Positions 11,299-24,408 are shown, counted from the first letter of the stretch. The stretch is DNA of 64,000 bases from Gyrodactylus bullatarudis (GCA_012064415.1 SSNU01000047.1:127095-191094), one strand, 5' to 3'. The notes: a model not told the origin generated them from the letters alone. Numbers and translations are program-made.

Positions 11299-11466
11299 CT
11301 AGAAAAAGGGAAGTCAAATAATTTCAAGCAAGTTAAGTTAAAAATATACAAGCAAATGTCGATAATAAGACAGTATCATAACTGTCTCTTTGAATAGGTG
11401 TTATCAACGAAAACAGATGTTAAGAAATTGCTCACGATCAAATTTCAAAGTTTATATCACTATAGC

Positions 11467-11915
11467 TATGCTCACTAGGCTAGGGTGAAATTCTTTTTTC
11501 TCCGAACAACTCATAAGAGGACTTTTCTTATAAATTTTAGTACTCAGATCATGTTTTGCATAATTTTAAAGCGTTAAAGTCGTTCTCCATTATGTTATTG
11601 CCCATTTTCCCACAATACCCCAGGGACATGATAAAATAACGAAATTAACCATGAAGGCCCTCTTGATGATAAAATTACTATTTTTGAAGATAAAACTTAA
11701 GAAACTCAATGAATGACCAAGATATTTCGGATTTTTGTGATTAGGTAGTAAAAATTCATTGAAAATTGAGCGGCGATTTAACAATTTTTGGATTTTTAAA
11801 ACCGAATGACATATTGGAGAATCATTTTCGACACATTCTTCAATACAAAATAATGCTTAGAATTTATAGTTCTATCAGAAATATGAGGTTAAAAATTTCA
11901 CCCTAGCCTAATGCT
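11467..11915. mobile_element. MITE with GGCTAGGGTGAAATT termini
   Basis: Inverted termini: AGGCTAGGGTGAAATT near 11476 and AATTTCACCCTAGCCT near 11895, each flanked by TGCTCACT. One-ended copies occur at window start (10-115) and at 30205-30260. No transposase is encoded. Confidence 0.6.
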
Positions 11916-11999
11916 CACTATATTTAAAGGCCTATTTTTGTTCGTGAGATACTTAAAATTAATTTCTGAGTTCGATAATGCAATGAGTCAAACAATTTT

Positions 12000-13800
12000 G
12001 GAATGAAAATGATTTCCAAAAAGTTTCGTCAAGAAGAAGTTTAATTCTCTTACTCTTATATCCTCTCCTTATGAATAATTTAAGCTTTTCACATGATAAA
12101 TGAAACATTTAGCAATAATCAACTTCATTTATAACAATTTCTGATTCTTATTATACTTATTAAGTGAAATATGGAAGTGTCAAAAATTACATGATTTTTA
12201 CTTGCTTAGGATGTGATCAAATCAAGGTTTACATGATTAGTTAATCTAAATATCTTATATATGGAGTAATAAAACCGTATATATAAAAGTAAAGTTATGA
12301 TATTCCATGAGAAGATGAATATGATAACAGGACTTTACTTTCCGATACAACTGTATGTTGGGTCATTTTCCTTCGTGTTAATTGAAAATGATCCGAATTA
12401 TCACAATAATGATGAACTTATTGGATTTTCTAAACCCAGATTCGAAATATTTGTCTGATATTGATTCCAAATGTTGGGATTTAATCGCTTCAAACATCCC
12501 GAATCAATAAATTTAGAACATAAATTGAAACAGTGGAAATTTAGCGCATTATCGAAATTCTAAAATGGCCAGATTGAATTTATTTTGCAGCATTTTGTTA
12601 GCTTACTTAAAATAATTTTGTTCCTATCTTAAGCAAAATTAAGATTTTTTAATAAAAATTCATATCTCAATCATTCTAAAAAACAAGCTGGAGTTCAAAA
12701 ATTCCAGGAATAAAGTTTACCTTGAAAAGGAACTTCAGTTCAATTGTGTCTTTATTTTCAAAGATTTTTAAACGTAACACCATTGGCCAAACTTTTTGAA
12801 ATGACCAAAATTGATTTCCTGAAATCTATTCCTTTTCCTTGTTTTCTTCTCTTTTTCTAGGCAATTTTAGAGAACAAGTTACATCCTAATTTATTAGCTT
12901 TTTGAACGCATAATACCGATTAAAAAGTTTATATTGATACCGAGAAAATTAAATAAAACTCTTCTTGAAACTCTATCTATCAGGCCACTTTTATTTTGGA
13001 ATATAATATCATCATTTTCAATCACAAAGGAAAGAATTATATTCATATATATTTATTAAAGATTGGTTCATGGCCAAAGTAAAAGATTGAATTAATCGTT
13101 AATGCCTACATGAATGAGCACAGACTACTTTGAATGTAATTTTGCCATGCTCGAGGGTGAAAATATTGATTTAGTTTTATAATCATAAAGTATAACTTGA
13201 AAATGAGACTATCAATAGAGAATAAGTTTCTTGATTAGAGCACTGTTCTTCGTCAAAAACTCAGCATTTGGTAATGTACAAAATCAATGTACAAAGTATT
13301 CATGCTAAAAGCTAAGTGTCGCAAATTTCTGGAAGCTAATTTCAAAATAAACAGAACGATACCAACTGTACAAAATCGACAGAGACGAATTTTTTCATCT
13401 TTTTAATCTGAACACACTTCTGTCAAAAATCCTTTAGAAGAAGGAGCTCTATTACTTAATTAAATTGCATCCGAATGAATCAGTCAATATCAAGTTTTAT
13501 TAAAAACTATTAGAGTTATTCTCAGAAGTAGCCTCAAATCTATTCAAAAAATATCCCCATGTATTCTGAAATTTTCAAAACTAGCCACAAATGTAAATAA
13601 CACTGTCTAACAAAACATTTCATACTTATTGGAATTTCGACAGTGTTTATCAGATCAAAATAAAAGGATTCTGAAAATTTGAGAATTTTCAGCTTGTAGA
13701 TTTCGAGAAGTATTCGGTGTTTTCTTGGGTCTTTTATTTTGCTCTAGAATGTTTATTATAACTCACATTACAATTCTGAAAAGACATGTATAATCTGCAA
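12000..13800. other. no gene seen (within GPCR intron 1)
   Basis: AT-rich. A fragment of the TTCGAAATT foldback family lies near 12470-12580. Nothing else is recognisable. Confidence 0.45.
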
Positions 13801-13811
13801 AAAAATTAAAG

Positions 13812-14510
13812 CTAGTTAATATGAAGATGGGAATTTATGATTTTTACAAAATTCTTAATTTTTTCATTTGATCAAGAATTTTTGGAATCTAGATTATAAG
13901 GCCATCTTTTACGATACGGAGGAAAAAAATTTAGAAAAAATCTATAATTTTAAGGAAAATACGGCAAATTTGAAATCTAGAAGTAGCGCCAAATTCCCAT
14001 TTTTTGAACTTTGAGTTGAAATTTTTTGTTGATTTCAGTGTGAGAAAGTGATTTTCAGGATCACATTAAGACAAAAAAACCGATGATCATGATAAAATTT
14101 TTGATAAATTGGTCATTTTTCTGGGATCTTGAAATATCAAATTTCATCGACTTTCAAGTTGGGAAAATGATGAAAAAATCAAAATTTGATTTTGACACGA
14201 TTATGGGGTGATTCTTAAAACCAGATTCGGCATATTTGATTTCTTTGACTGATCCTAAAAATCAACTTTTGAATCTCTCACATTGAAATCAATAAAAATT
14301 TTCAACTCAAAGTTCAAAAAATGGGAATTTGGCGCTACTTCTAGATTTCAAATTTGCCGTATTTTCCTTAAAATTATAGATTTTTTCTAAATTTTTTTCC
14401 TCCGTATCGTAAAAGATGGCCTTATAATCTAGATTCCAAAAATTCTTGATCAAATGAAAATATTAAGAATTTTGTTAAATATCATAAATTCCCATCTTCA
14501 TATTAACTAG
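13812..14510. mobile_element. foldback MITE, CTAGTTAATATGAAG family
   Basis: Nearly perfect hairpin of about 700 bases: arms of roughly 245 bases begin CTAGTTAATATGAAGATGGG and end, inverted, CCCATCTTCATATTAACTAG. Shared arm blocks include GGAATCTAGATTATAAGGCC and TTTGAAATCTAGAAGTAGCG. This is the best-preserved member of a family with at least eight ends in the window. Confidence 0.8.
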
Positions 14511-14980
14511 GTGTATAATTATAATTTTTATCTCAAAATTAGCGATAACTGAATTTTACTGCTGTAATTCAAAATTTTTGAAATCTTTTAAGTTGTATCA
14601 ATGATATGCTATCATATGGGTAAAAGCATTATTTTCAATTCCTTCTTGTTATTCTCTACGGAATCCAGGACTCGCATGAAAATTATAACAGAAAGGAATT
14701 AAATTTGACATGAAACTTTCGAGCAGGAATCACTCATGTGTGAGCTTTTTATTTCAAGAAATTTTTATTTGTTGAGCTGATGATAAACTGAAAGAATAAT
14801 AGAGTAGGCCAAATTTTTCGACTTTTCCCAGCCCCAATCTCATTTTGAAGGTAATCGAGAACTGTGCCTTTTTTCTCATAAAAACATACGTTTTTGAGTT
14901 TGTTCTCATATACAAAATATATATTATATTCTTTAATTTGATTGGACTAAACTGATAGAGATGAGATCTTGAATTTTCTA

Positions 14981-15320
14981 ATAAAATTTATTAAAACTTA
15001 GGTCAATATTAGAATTCTCAGCCATGGTCATCCAAACGTTTCGACGGAGATTGTCTTCACACGCCTTCTTCAGTGGTTCAGCTCATCAAACACAAAATAC
15101 TTTCATGATTTCATCCCTATCAGTTTTATCCAATCAGATTAGAGAATAGGATTATACAAGATATGATATGGCTCTATTGTTCTGATTATCCATACTTTCA
15201 TGAAATCATAAAAGTATTTAAATAGTATTATGTGTTTGATGAGCTCGTCGTAACCACTGAAAAAGGCGTGTGAAGGCGTTTTCATTGACCAATATCTGAA
15301 AATTCTTATTATTTTTCAAT
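14981..15320. repeat. two Penelope-type 3' tails in inverted orientation
   Basis: 14981-15180 matches the tail behind the Penelope fragment at 45500-45720, including TCAGCCATGGTCAT, CAAACGTTTCGACGG and ACACGCCTTCTTCAGTGG. A second, shorter copy on the other strand covers about 15225-15320. No coding part is left. Confidence 0.5.
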
Positions 15321-16558
15321 ATATTTTATTATAAAAAAATTATTTGAAAGTTGTTACTGAGACTTTAGAGCGAAATTCGTTAGGAATATTTTTAAATACT
15401 TAAAATTTAATATTATTATATCAACAAGTGACTTAAGTAATTTTGGAAAATTCCTAGAATCTTCTGTCTCAGAAAAGTATGAGTTTACTTTGATGAATAT
15501 TCCTTTAAAATTCTTGAAAGCATTTCCCTTTTATTGACAGATAATATTTCAAGAAATTGCATCTCAAGAACAAAGAAATCCTTAAGATGTATGTGAATAA
15601 ATATTTATTCAAATTCATTCTTTAATTTCTCAGCAATAAACATTGTTCTCTTTTTCTAGTGTCTAGAATGCTGTTATGAATTTATTATGATACTTCTCAA
15701 GTATCTTCAGCGTAACCAAGCAGCCAATTAAAATGAATTGATAGATTGTGTGGATAAATGTTACCGAGAGCTGAATCAATGAAGAAATTTCTCATGGAAT
15801 CACCCCATCAGATCATAGAACATGAATTACATACAGTCAATTTCACACATGATGACTAGAGATAAATTAAATATTTCATGGAGGTTTACTTTTACTCTCT
15901 GCCCCAAATCAGTAGCCAATGAATGTTCAGTATCCAAGGGCCAATCAGAATTGAGCAGATTTTTTCTATTCCCAATATTTCACAACTTTCCATAAAGTGT
16001 TTGTTTCAAAATTAAATACTACATGTTATGCCTCATGGGATAGAGAATTTTTTGCTCGTTCAAATGAACTAAAAATCATTGCTGTGTCTCTAGTAATAAC
16101 TGAGATAAAATAACTCTGTTATCTTAGGGTGTACAGAAAAAAGAATCGCACCATTCTATAGGCAATTGAATATCCCATGTTATCCCTGAATATTTTTGAG
16201 AAACTGTAAAAGGTGTAAGATTCATTGTGAATATATATCGGCTAACTAAACTTTTAACTAGGAAATTGTTGATGATAAAAAATATGAATAAAAATTTCAC
16301 AAAAAGCAAAAAGCTCTATATTAACAAGATAGAGAGAATACCCACTCCCCCCACCAGAAGATAGAAATTTTAAATGTGTGAATAGCATTCCAGTAGTCAA
16401 TCCCCTTTCACCAAAAAGTCTATACAATAGAGATGTTGTTAGATGAACTTTTCTACGAGTGCGAACTGTTCGCCACCCTATATACCAAACAATACTTCTG
16501 TGCATAACACTCCCCCTGTATGTGCGTCTGAAACTTTTATTTATGAGGGTTCCTATCA

Positions 16559-16797
16559 TTCAAACTTTATTCCCAACTCAAAACTCAAGCATGCATGCTT
16601 TTCAATCTCAAACCCAAAAGCAAGAAATTTTTCATCTAAGTGAAACGCATTCAAACGGAGAACTTTCAAAGATCTATAAGGTTTCCATCTCAACAATACG
16701 AAATGTTCTCAAAAACCGAAGTCCTCCAATCAAGAAGGAAACAAATCTTCAAGTTTTGAGGAAAAGAATAAGTACCGAATTTTTTTTGTTAGAATAA
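16559..16797 (+). pseudogene. transposase N-terminal helix-turn-helix remnant
   Basis: The frame includes EIFHLSETHSNGELSKIYKV followed by SISTIRNVLKNR, the layout of a transposase helix-turn-helix (helix, ELSKIYKVS turn, recognition helix). It lies in the Tc1/mariner element at 15.83-17.37 kb and fits the DNA-binding part of its transposase. No catalytic DDE domain follows, so the element could not move on its own. Confidence 0.45.
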
Positions 16798-16810
16798 ATT
16801 GGATTGTAAA

Positions 16811-16957
16811 ATGAACATGGGAATCGAATTAGACAAAAAGTCTCTTCAAGGTCTCATTATTCAATGTGCCAGTGATCTGAACATGGTTAAATTTAAAGCT
16901 TGTTTCAACTACGTTTCAAAAGTATATTCGGAAGAGAATGTTCATGAGCGAAACGTA
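16811..16957 (+). CDS. 49-codon exon-like frame inside the Tc1/mariner element
   Basis: ATG-initiated (MNMGIELDKKSLQGLI and on), more balanced in codons than its surroundings, and ending exactly at AAC followed by the donor GTAAGA (phase 0). I do not recognise it. It could be part of the element's gene or a captured exon. Confidence 0.3.
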
Positions 16958-17379
16958 AGATAATTCCTAATTTTTTAAGAATTTAGCTAGAGTTCTGGAT
17001 TTTAAAATCTCTCTTCACCATTTAATTGATCATAAAATCAAATCCTCCCTTCAGTGTTTCGTATTTAGCCAGGAAGATAGGATGGAAAGGATTGCTCTAA
17101 ATGTGACAATTTAGAGGATTGACAAATACCTATGTATTACAGAAAGAAAATTATTGTTTGGTATATAGGGCATAACATGTAGTATTTAATTTTGAAACAA
17201 ACACTTTTTGGAAAGTTGTGAAATATTGGGAATAGAAAAAATCTGCTCAATTCTGATAGGCCCTTTGATACTGAACATTCATTGGCTACTGATTTGGGGC
17301 AGAGAGTAAAAGTAAACCTCCATGAAATATTTAATTTATCTCGAGTCATCATGTGTGAAATTGACTGTATACGAAATGC

Positions 17380-18390
17380 ACTCTTGATACCGAAACCAAA
17401 TTATTTTTCCATTCCTTCTCTTTGTCAGATGAAAAGAATCAAATCTCCTAGTGGAAAAAGATGGTAATTGTGAAAAAGTTATCCAACATTTTTCGCTGTC
17501 AATATTGATTTCCTGATTGAGAATAATAATGTTCGTTACGTATTAATTTATTCTCGCTCTACTCTCTTCTACTTACTTACCTCTATTATACTAAAAGCAA
17601 TTTGATATATTATCTCATGATTTCCTTCTTACATATTAGCTGAAAATTTATTGAATTCGGTCAGAAACAATTACGCAGAATTCATTGAATGCGTAATTAA
17701 AGTATTTTAATTTGGTCTTTATTAGGCAAGACAATTCTTTGAATGAATAATAATAATATTTACTATAGAATATAAAATATGAAAAAATTACACAAGAGAT
17801 CATGAAAAATTCAAGATTAAGGTAAGCTTTATTTATTCTGAAGTAAATCTAGCGCTATAATTTTATAAGCTATAATTTCTGAGATAATGGGAAAAAACGA
17901 AAATTCTGAAAAATTCACAAATTTGAAAATTTTATCGCGAATGAATAAGAAAAATAATGATAGAGGGATTCTTAAAATCAGATTCAACATATCGTCTAAA
18001 CGTGATCATAAAGATCAAAATTTTCAACTCAATTTTCAAAAGATGAGAATTTAGTGCTAACATTGAGATTTGAAATAAGCTATAATTTTTCATTCCTCAC
18101 AGAGTAAATCAGAGTAAATATTCGTGTTTCAAAAATCATCGAAATTTGAACAAAAATGTACTCAATTTTTTGTTTGGATTGCAGGGTTTAGAGTTCTGAG
18201 GTATTACAAGTAATTTGAAAATTCAATCTGACAAAAATTAGCATACTATTTTTCCAAATTTTCTATCGAATTCTAAGATTTGAAATGATTGAGATCATCG
18301 TTAGACGAAAAATTAGAACTTAGCCATAGAATAGAGAAAATTAATGAATTTTTAGAAAAAACCTCAATATTTCTCGGGAAGTCGAATATT
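17380..18390. other. no gene seen (within GPCR intron 1)
   Basis: AT-rich; faint remnants of foldback repeats near 17930-18080. Nothing supported. Confidence 0.45.
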
Positions 18391-18394
18391 TTTG

Positions 18395-20098
18395 GGTAAT
18401 GGTCTAAATCAGTTACAGCGAAAATCAAGCCTTAATTACAATTAATTTTAAACAATATGCAATGAGTCAAGCTTTTTCTTTCTAAATACATTGCAATACC
18501 TCTTATTTTATATTTATTTTTAAAAGTATAGATAAAATTGTATTCAACCTGTTACTAAAATAAAAATTTGAAAACATAAAGATATTTTAAATTTGTTAAT
18601 TATAATTAACAGGAGATATTTAATTATTGAAAATTTACGAATTTGATTCTTATATAATTTCTATAAATAAAATAGGTTTTCATTTGTATCTAGATCAACA
18701 TTTTCTTCTTCAATATCCCTTCTATCTTGAAAACTCAATGTTATTAATTCGTTGTCTAGAATTGATTACAGCACTGAGAAGAATATTAAAGATATCTCTC
18801 CATCCTGCTATTCTACAATTATGAAGGTACTGGAAAATTCCTATTTCTCCAGCAATCCGACTCATAGCAAGTGTTTTTGGTATCTTTTCTTTTAGACTCC
18901 TCCAAAACCTTTCAATAGTATTCGTATGAATTGTAGGATCTCGAGGATGAACATAATATTCGCTATGATTTATGATTAGATGCCAAAAACCAGCAGTTGC
19001 ACGATCAGAATAACCTGCCCATTCATCTGTAATCAAGGTAGAGCCAGCATGAATATGATCAGTTATAAACTTTTCAATTATATTTTCATTTCGATTTAGA
19101 ACAATCTCCAATTTTAATTTTCTTGTCTCCCTGTCGAAGGCTCCAATTATCCATTCATTGCGTAGTATTCTTCCTCTGTTGTATTTACGTCTTGAAATTT
19201 TTGTTTCGTCAATTTCCACAACATGGCCTATTCCTCCGATTTTCTCGTTGGTGATTGATGTCTCGAGTAATAGAGACCGAAATATACAAAAGTAATCAGA
19301 TAAAGTCTGTCTGCTTATATCTATATTCAGTAATATTTCCCGGTACGAGCGACCAATGCAATAATAGTACATTAACTGAATTAGAAGATCAAATGTTAGA
19401 GATTTTTTGAACAGAAAAGTTCCTGAAATTTAAATTTTAATTAAAACAGATCTTCCTTTTCCACATTTATTGCATCTTTTGAAGTTTGGTTTGGGACTCA
19501 TCTTCATCGTTCATTCACAAGTACCGTTTATGCATACAGATGGTGATATGTCTATAAAATTATGCTCTACGAAAAATTCTCTTGCTTTCTCTTCCGAGTT
19601 ACATAGCTCCCAAATATCGTTCTCCGATAAGTTCATCACACCAATTAATGACGAAACAATTTTTCCTATTCTTCTTTCTTTAGAACCTGATGGAATTTGA
19701 TTCGCTGGAAAACTTCTCAAGCCCATTTTCAAGGTATAGGAACACATTTTGATTTTATAATCTATCAAGTCTATTTAGAAATTAATCAAGCCTAAAATAT
19801 ACTTTTAAAAATAAATATAAAATAAGAGGTATTGCAATGTATTTAGAAAGAAAAAGCTTGACTCATTGCATATTGTTTAAAATAAATTGTAATTAAGGCT
19901 TGATTCGTTTTTGTAACTTAGTAACAGGTTAAATAGGTAAAAAAATGCAATATACTTATACCTCTCCCTCCTATTTAATACTGGAATACACCTACGAATA
20001 CATCGAGTATCATTGATTCATTTTGATTGGTCCATTTCGACGCTGAAACTAGATTAGACAGGGGGGAATTTTCGCTGTAACTGATTTAGACCATTACC
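18395..20098 (-). mobile_element. Merlin (IS1016/ISXO2-type) DNA transposon
   Basis: Termini GGTAATGGTCTAAATCAGTT at 18395 and its inverse ending at 20098; the inner arms (18425-18535 and 19795-19910) are also inverted. Flanks TATTTTTG and ATTTTTTG are a plausible imperfect 8-base target duplication, as expected of Merlin. The right arm carries about 150 extra bases (19917-20065) between its outer and inner parts. The element encodes an almost intact transposase on the minus strand. Confidence 0.75.
18722..19747 (-). pseudogene. Merlin/ISXO2-like DDE transposase, broken by two stops
   Basis: One continuous frame of 342 codons from ATG 19747-19745 to the stop at 18722, interrupted only by an in-frame TGA after CINGTCE and a TAA after CGKGRSVLIKI. 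The N-terminal third carries a zinc-ribbon-like Cys set (CINGTC, CNKC). The catalytic domain follows: EIDETK (first Asp), LITDEWAGY (second Asp) and HTNTIERFWRSLKEKIP (Glu, with the family's WRSLK motif). All three acidic residues are present. Enzymes of this family cut and paste DNA. The two nonsense changes make it a recent pseudogene. Length and motif order match the family. Confidence 0.85.
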
Positions 20099-20099
20099 A

Positions 20100-22525
20100 T
20101 TTTTTGGATTCCAAAATTTTATTTGAACTATAATACCTCCACAAAGTATACATTAATTGAAAATACCAATTTTTGTTTTGAAAATCTCGAACACACCAAT
20201 ACGTTTTCTGAAAAAAACTATTTGACATTCGATAATAGACTGTATACAACTATTGAATTTGTGAAAGAACACTTTTTGTCAAATAGCCTACCCATATATG
20301 AAATTTTTGTCAATATCCCTAAATTTAAACTAAAATAACTAAAATCTACACAAACTCCAGATTGAAATGCATGAAGTTGATATAAAACCTAAAAATTATA
20401 GCTCAATTGAAATCATACAATAAGATTTTATTATGAAAATTATTGATTTTATTTATTTGAATTCGTAAATTTTATAAGAGTTTTTCAGTTGAGAATTGAA
20501 AGGCTCAACAATCTAACTCTTGATTCTTTCGACTGATTCATTCAATTTATTTTGTTTTAAGATAACAATTTTTATTCTTAATTCCATGGATCAAATATTG
20601 AATTAAAAATAGTCTCCTTAAAATATTTACACGTTTGATTTCTTAAGGTTTCAAAGGAAATACGTTCGAATTGATTCATTGATGAAGAATGATTTTAATA
20701 TCCAACATGATAGATAAATCACGATTAATCTTGCATCAAATGATGATTTTTAAAATTTCTTTTGTTAAATTTGTTCTGTTAAAAAGAAATATCGCGAAAC
20801 TATGCCTATTCAATATGAAGATGAGAATTAATGAATTTTTAGAAAAAACCTCAAAATTTTTTGAGTTCCAAAATTTAATTTGAACAATAATAGTGGCGAA
20901 CTTCATCAAGAATATTTTCGTTTGGTTCTAATTTAGAACTTCTAAACTCATGAGATAAGTTAGAGAAAATTAGCGTACTTCAGACTCTACATTTAAATAC
21001 TATTACAATGGAAAATATTTCTTGGCTTCCATAGATCCATTTCGTGGTTGTATTTCAACTTACAAAGAAGGAAATTAGATGCAATAATGAAGAGTTAGAC
21101 CAAAATTTAATTAGTCCAAGAGTTGTTGGAATAGAAATAATTTCTGAGAAAAATTAATCTATTTTTTGAATTTCATAAAGAGTTAAACTTTAAATCTTCG
21201 GATCATTTTCCTTCATGATAATCGAAATATTTTATAATCATTCAGATTTCTCATAATAATAACGAATTTCTTGGAACTTCATTAAGCGAATTTAAATACT
21301 CGGTCTAATGTTGATGCATTTAATTGGTTTGAATCTTTGAAATCGATAAAACTATGAACTTAAAAGATTAAAAAGTGAAATTTTGGTGCATTCTAGAAAT
21401 TAAAAAATAGCGATATTTTGATCAGAATTATTTTTTTTGGAGATATTTTTTATATTTCTACAATTTATAAACTCATTTCATCATTCAGGTTCAAAAAATA
21501 TTTGTATATTTGAATATCCGGAGAAAAATATTGACTAGAAATGTTAATGTAGTTAGAAAAAATACAAAGTTGAAATATCCGAATCAGTGAAAAATGATCT
21601 AAATTTATTTTTATAATAAAATTTATTGAAACTTAGGTGAATAACATGGCTGAGAATTCTAAGTTTTAGTAAATTTTATTATAAAAGTTGACATATCTTG
21701 TGATTTTCAAATCAGAATATCTAAAAATTTTGATTTTCCCAGACAACCTTAGTAATTTCGTCCAGTTGGTGTTTATGGTTTCAGCGTAAAGAGGATAATT
21801 ATCGAATCCCCAATCTTTATTTATTCAGAAATGATCAATATCAGAAAGAATTTTTCTCGTTGATTAATAAGTATTTTGCTATGATCAGTACCTAGTGGAG
21901 AAGAAAAAATTTTACTCAATATTAGGAGTAGATTTTGGATTTTCTTTTTCAAAAATGTTTAGCCTCCAAGCCTTGTGAAGTGGACTAGAAATATAGACAA
22001 TTTTGAATTTGTTTGAGTTTCCATTCGATCATGTTCCTTACATAATAAGTGACATAATAAACCTAAAGTTTCAATTATTTTTTGATTCAACAGCAAAAGT
22101 TGATGATACTATTTTCAAGCAACCTTGGATTTTTCAATTCCCTTGAGCATGAAATTTTGATCTTTAAGCTTTGTTCTGATCAAAATTAATAGTAAGCTTG
22201 TTTGTCAATGAAATCTTTGACTTCTACGTAAAAAATCGTGTAAATAAAACTCGAAAATATTTTTCTTTTCATTAAAGTTAATACAGTATTTTCACCTCTT
22301 TTGTGTCTCAATCTAAAATATCAGTAAGACTGTAAGTTCTATATATCATTAGAATCGTCTCTTCAAGCTTGATCAGAAAATCCCCTTGGCTAAAAATCGA
22401 TAATTTGCAAAATCTATTTCTACTGAATACTCTAACAGAAATAACTACACAGATGATATTTTGAATGATCGTAGATATAGAAATTTCCACAATAATGCAT
22501 TGCCTATTTCATTTCAACGCTTGTA
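20100..22525. other. no gene seen; remnants of foldback repeats
   Basis: AT-rich. Pieces of the TTCGAAATT family near 21180-21420 and a short AATTCTCAGCCATG-type piece near 21640. No frame has convincing composition. Confidence 0.45.
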
Positions 22526-22529
22526 TTTA

Positions 22530-22812
22530 TAATCGTGATCCTAAAGATCAACTTTTGATCACTCTCACTTTTAAATCAACAAAAATTATTAACTCAAAGT
22601 TAAAAAAAATGGGAATCCGGCGCCATGGCAAGATTTGAAATATGCCATAACTTTCTTAAAATTTGATTTTTTTCAAATATTTTTTCTTCAGATCCTGAAA
22701 GTGGAACCTACGATCTAGATTCCAAAAATTCTTGATCAAATTCGATTTCCTGATGAAAAAATTAAGAATTTTGTAAAAAGCATAAATTCCCATCTTCATA
22801 TTAACTAGCTTT
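22530..22812 (-). repeat. half copy of the CTAGTTAATATGAAG foldback MITE
   Basis: Ends TTCCCATCTTCATATTAACTAG and keeps the arm blocks GTGGAACCTACGATCTAGAT and TTCTTGATCAAATTCGATTT. It matches the arms at 36.4-36.7 kb better than those at 14 kb, so it belongs to that subfamily. Confidence 0.6.
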
Positions 22813-23404
22813 ATGTAAAAAAGTCAGACTTTAAGCAATTTATAAACTTCAAATTCATAATGGTAAAGCATTTTCGAGACATGCTTAAACCTTGCGTGAA
22901 AATTTCTATTTTCACGACAATCTCAATTTTCTGAACAAAAATTCAAAAGTTATGAAATCTGAATCCCAGAAATCTGATTTTCCTAGTTTATTTTTCGCCA
23001 TTATTGAGTTCCTTGGATCGGGAAAGCGTTAGTCATTCACAAGGATTTGAAACCTGAAATCTCATTTGTGATTCTGTAAAACGACTCAATTCGAAATCAT
23101 AAAAAATTGAAACTTTGCGTGAATGTAAAAAACGGTAAAAAAATATGGATCCAATTGAGTTTTTTCTATATAATACCAATTATAATTATTAATGGATCTT
23201 TTGACATGTAGAACATTGTTACTATGCTACAAATGAATAGCTCATAGCAACTTGATATCGAAAAATATTATCGATCTTTATCTCGACAAGTTATAAAATA
23301 GAACATTCTAAGCAACGCACTCAATGAATTTGAAACGCCCAAATCTATGCTGGTAAGAAAAAAGGTGTCAAAGATAGAGTCGTCAAAGAACAATAACTGC
23401 TGAT

Positions 23405-23563
23405 ATGGAATTAGCAAAGTATCTGTTATCGAAAAAATCTACATTCGTCGACACAGTTGGAAGATATCGTATTTTCTCACCCAGAAGAATTGAACCTGAT
23501 ATCATGCAATATATCTTTGAAGAAGACACAACTTTTTTTCAGATATGCAAGAATTAAAGTTGG
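23405..23563 (+). pseudogene. possible pogo/Jerky-type transposase fragment
   Basis: ATG-initiated frame of about 50 codons starting MELAKYLLSKKSTFVDT, recalling the ELAxYLL stretch of CENP-B/Jerky-type DNA-binding regions. GMESDWIYIKIPSEVSSEG at about 23928-23985 recalls the following GxDW...PE motif. The intervening sequence is not coding. The match is by memory of the pattern and is weak. Confidence 0.2.
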
Positions 23564-24226
23564 CCGGGTGAGTGTTACGTTATACTGATGGATATGTTAG
23601 TTTCAGTTTAAACATTAGAGATAGACTTTTGAAAGTAGCCTTCTTGAATTCTCGGCTTTTCTATCAAGTACAGTGAATTATCTAATAATCGAATACAAAA
23701 GTAGCACTGTTATCACATCCCAACCCTTTTTCAAACATTTGGACGGAATGTTTATGAGTACGATTCAACCTAGTCATAAATCGCATAATTGTGAGAAGAC
23801 AAACAATTTCTAATTTTTCTGCATTTTTTTTTCTTTCAGAAACTTTCAACCATTCTGAAGCCAAAAAAGTGCAAAATAACTGTCATAACGAGTGGAAGAA
23901 AAGGGCTTGAACTCTGGAACATAAGGGCATGGAGTCAGACTGGATTTACATCAAAATCCCTTCAGAAGTTAGCTCTGAAGGTATAGAGATAATTTTTAAG
24001 AAATCAAATGTTAGTGGATAAAACTGGAAATTGATTGTAGATTTCTTTTCTAAATTAATTTTTGAATTTTAATCGAATGATATAAATTTTATCGATGTAG
24101 ATTTGTCATCTTAGAACCTGTTGCTTTGAAACGTTGATATATGATAGATTTATGTATAAAGAACTTATGTTTTAATTCCATGTCTGAAAAACTTATGATT
24201 AAAAATAAATTATAGTACGACTATAA

Positions 24227-24408
24227 CAATCACTGTAATTTTTATAATCCTTATTCTCTTAAGAAATACTACACCTTTCTCTCCCCTTTCTTTTTCTGCA
24301 AATGGACCAATACAAGCCAGAAGACAAAATAGTCAGGTAGCAAGCGAACAACGTTATAGTCATTCTATGCCGAACAGCTCCCTGAAGAACTACTTGGTTC
24401 AAAATTAA
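24227..24408 (+). pseudogene. dispersed coding-like exon, copy B
   Basis: Matches copy A (3263-3415) and extends it with an internal segment GPIQARRQNSQV; it ends in the same SMPNSSLKNYLVQN and TAA (24406-24408). One base is lost before LRNTTPF (CTCTTAAG here, TTTTTTAAG in A), breaking the upstream frame. The protein end is better kept than the flanks, which do not match copy A beyond the stop. Confidence 0.45.

Larger units (their letters stand above)
15834..17367 (+). mobile_element. Tc1/mariner-type element with about 200-base TIRs
   Basis: The termini are CAGTCAATTTCACACATGAT and its inverse, flanked on both sides by TA (832-833 and 368-369 of their kilobases), the Tc1/mariner target duplication. 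Arms 15834-16034 and 17167-17367 match closely (for example CAGTAGCCAATGAATGTTCA). The interior holds two coding remnants: a helix-turn-helix ORF and a 49-codon frame that ends at a GTAAGA donor. Confidence 0.7.

Noticed and set aside
15040..15100. Hammerhead ribozyme in the Penelope-type tail
   Set aside because: CTGAAGA and GAAA cores occur in the right order, as in some Penelope elements, but the bases between them do not form a stem II and I could not find a matching stem III with a cleavage site.
16254..16559. 101-codon minus-strand frame
   Set aside because: It lies opposite the helix-turn-helix coding remnant and has no motif; it is a shadow of that region.
19385..19420. A tiny intron in the Merlin transposase
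   Set aside because: The GTTTTAATT...TTTCAG segment is 25 bases and its removal would put the downstream catalytic domain out of frame, whereas reading through keeps the frame. The TAA is better seen as a nonsense change.
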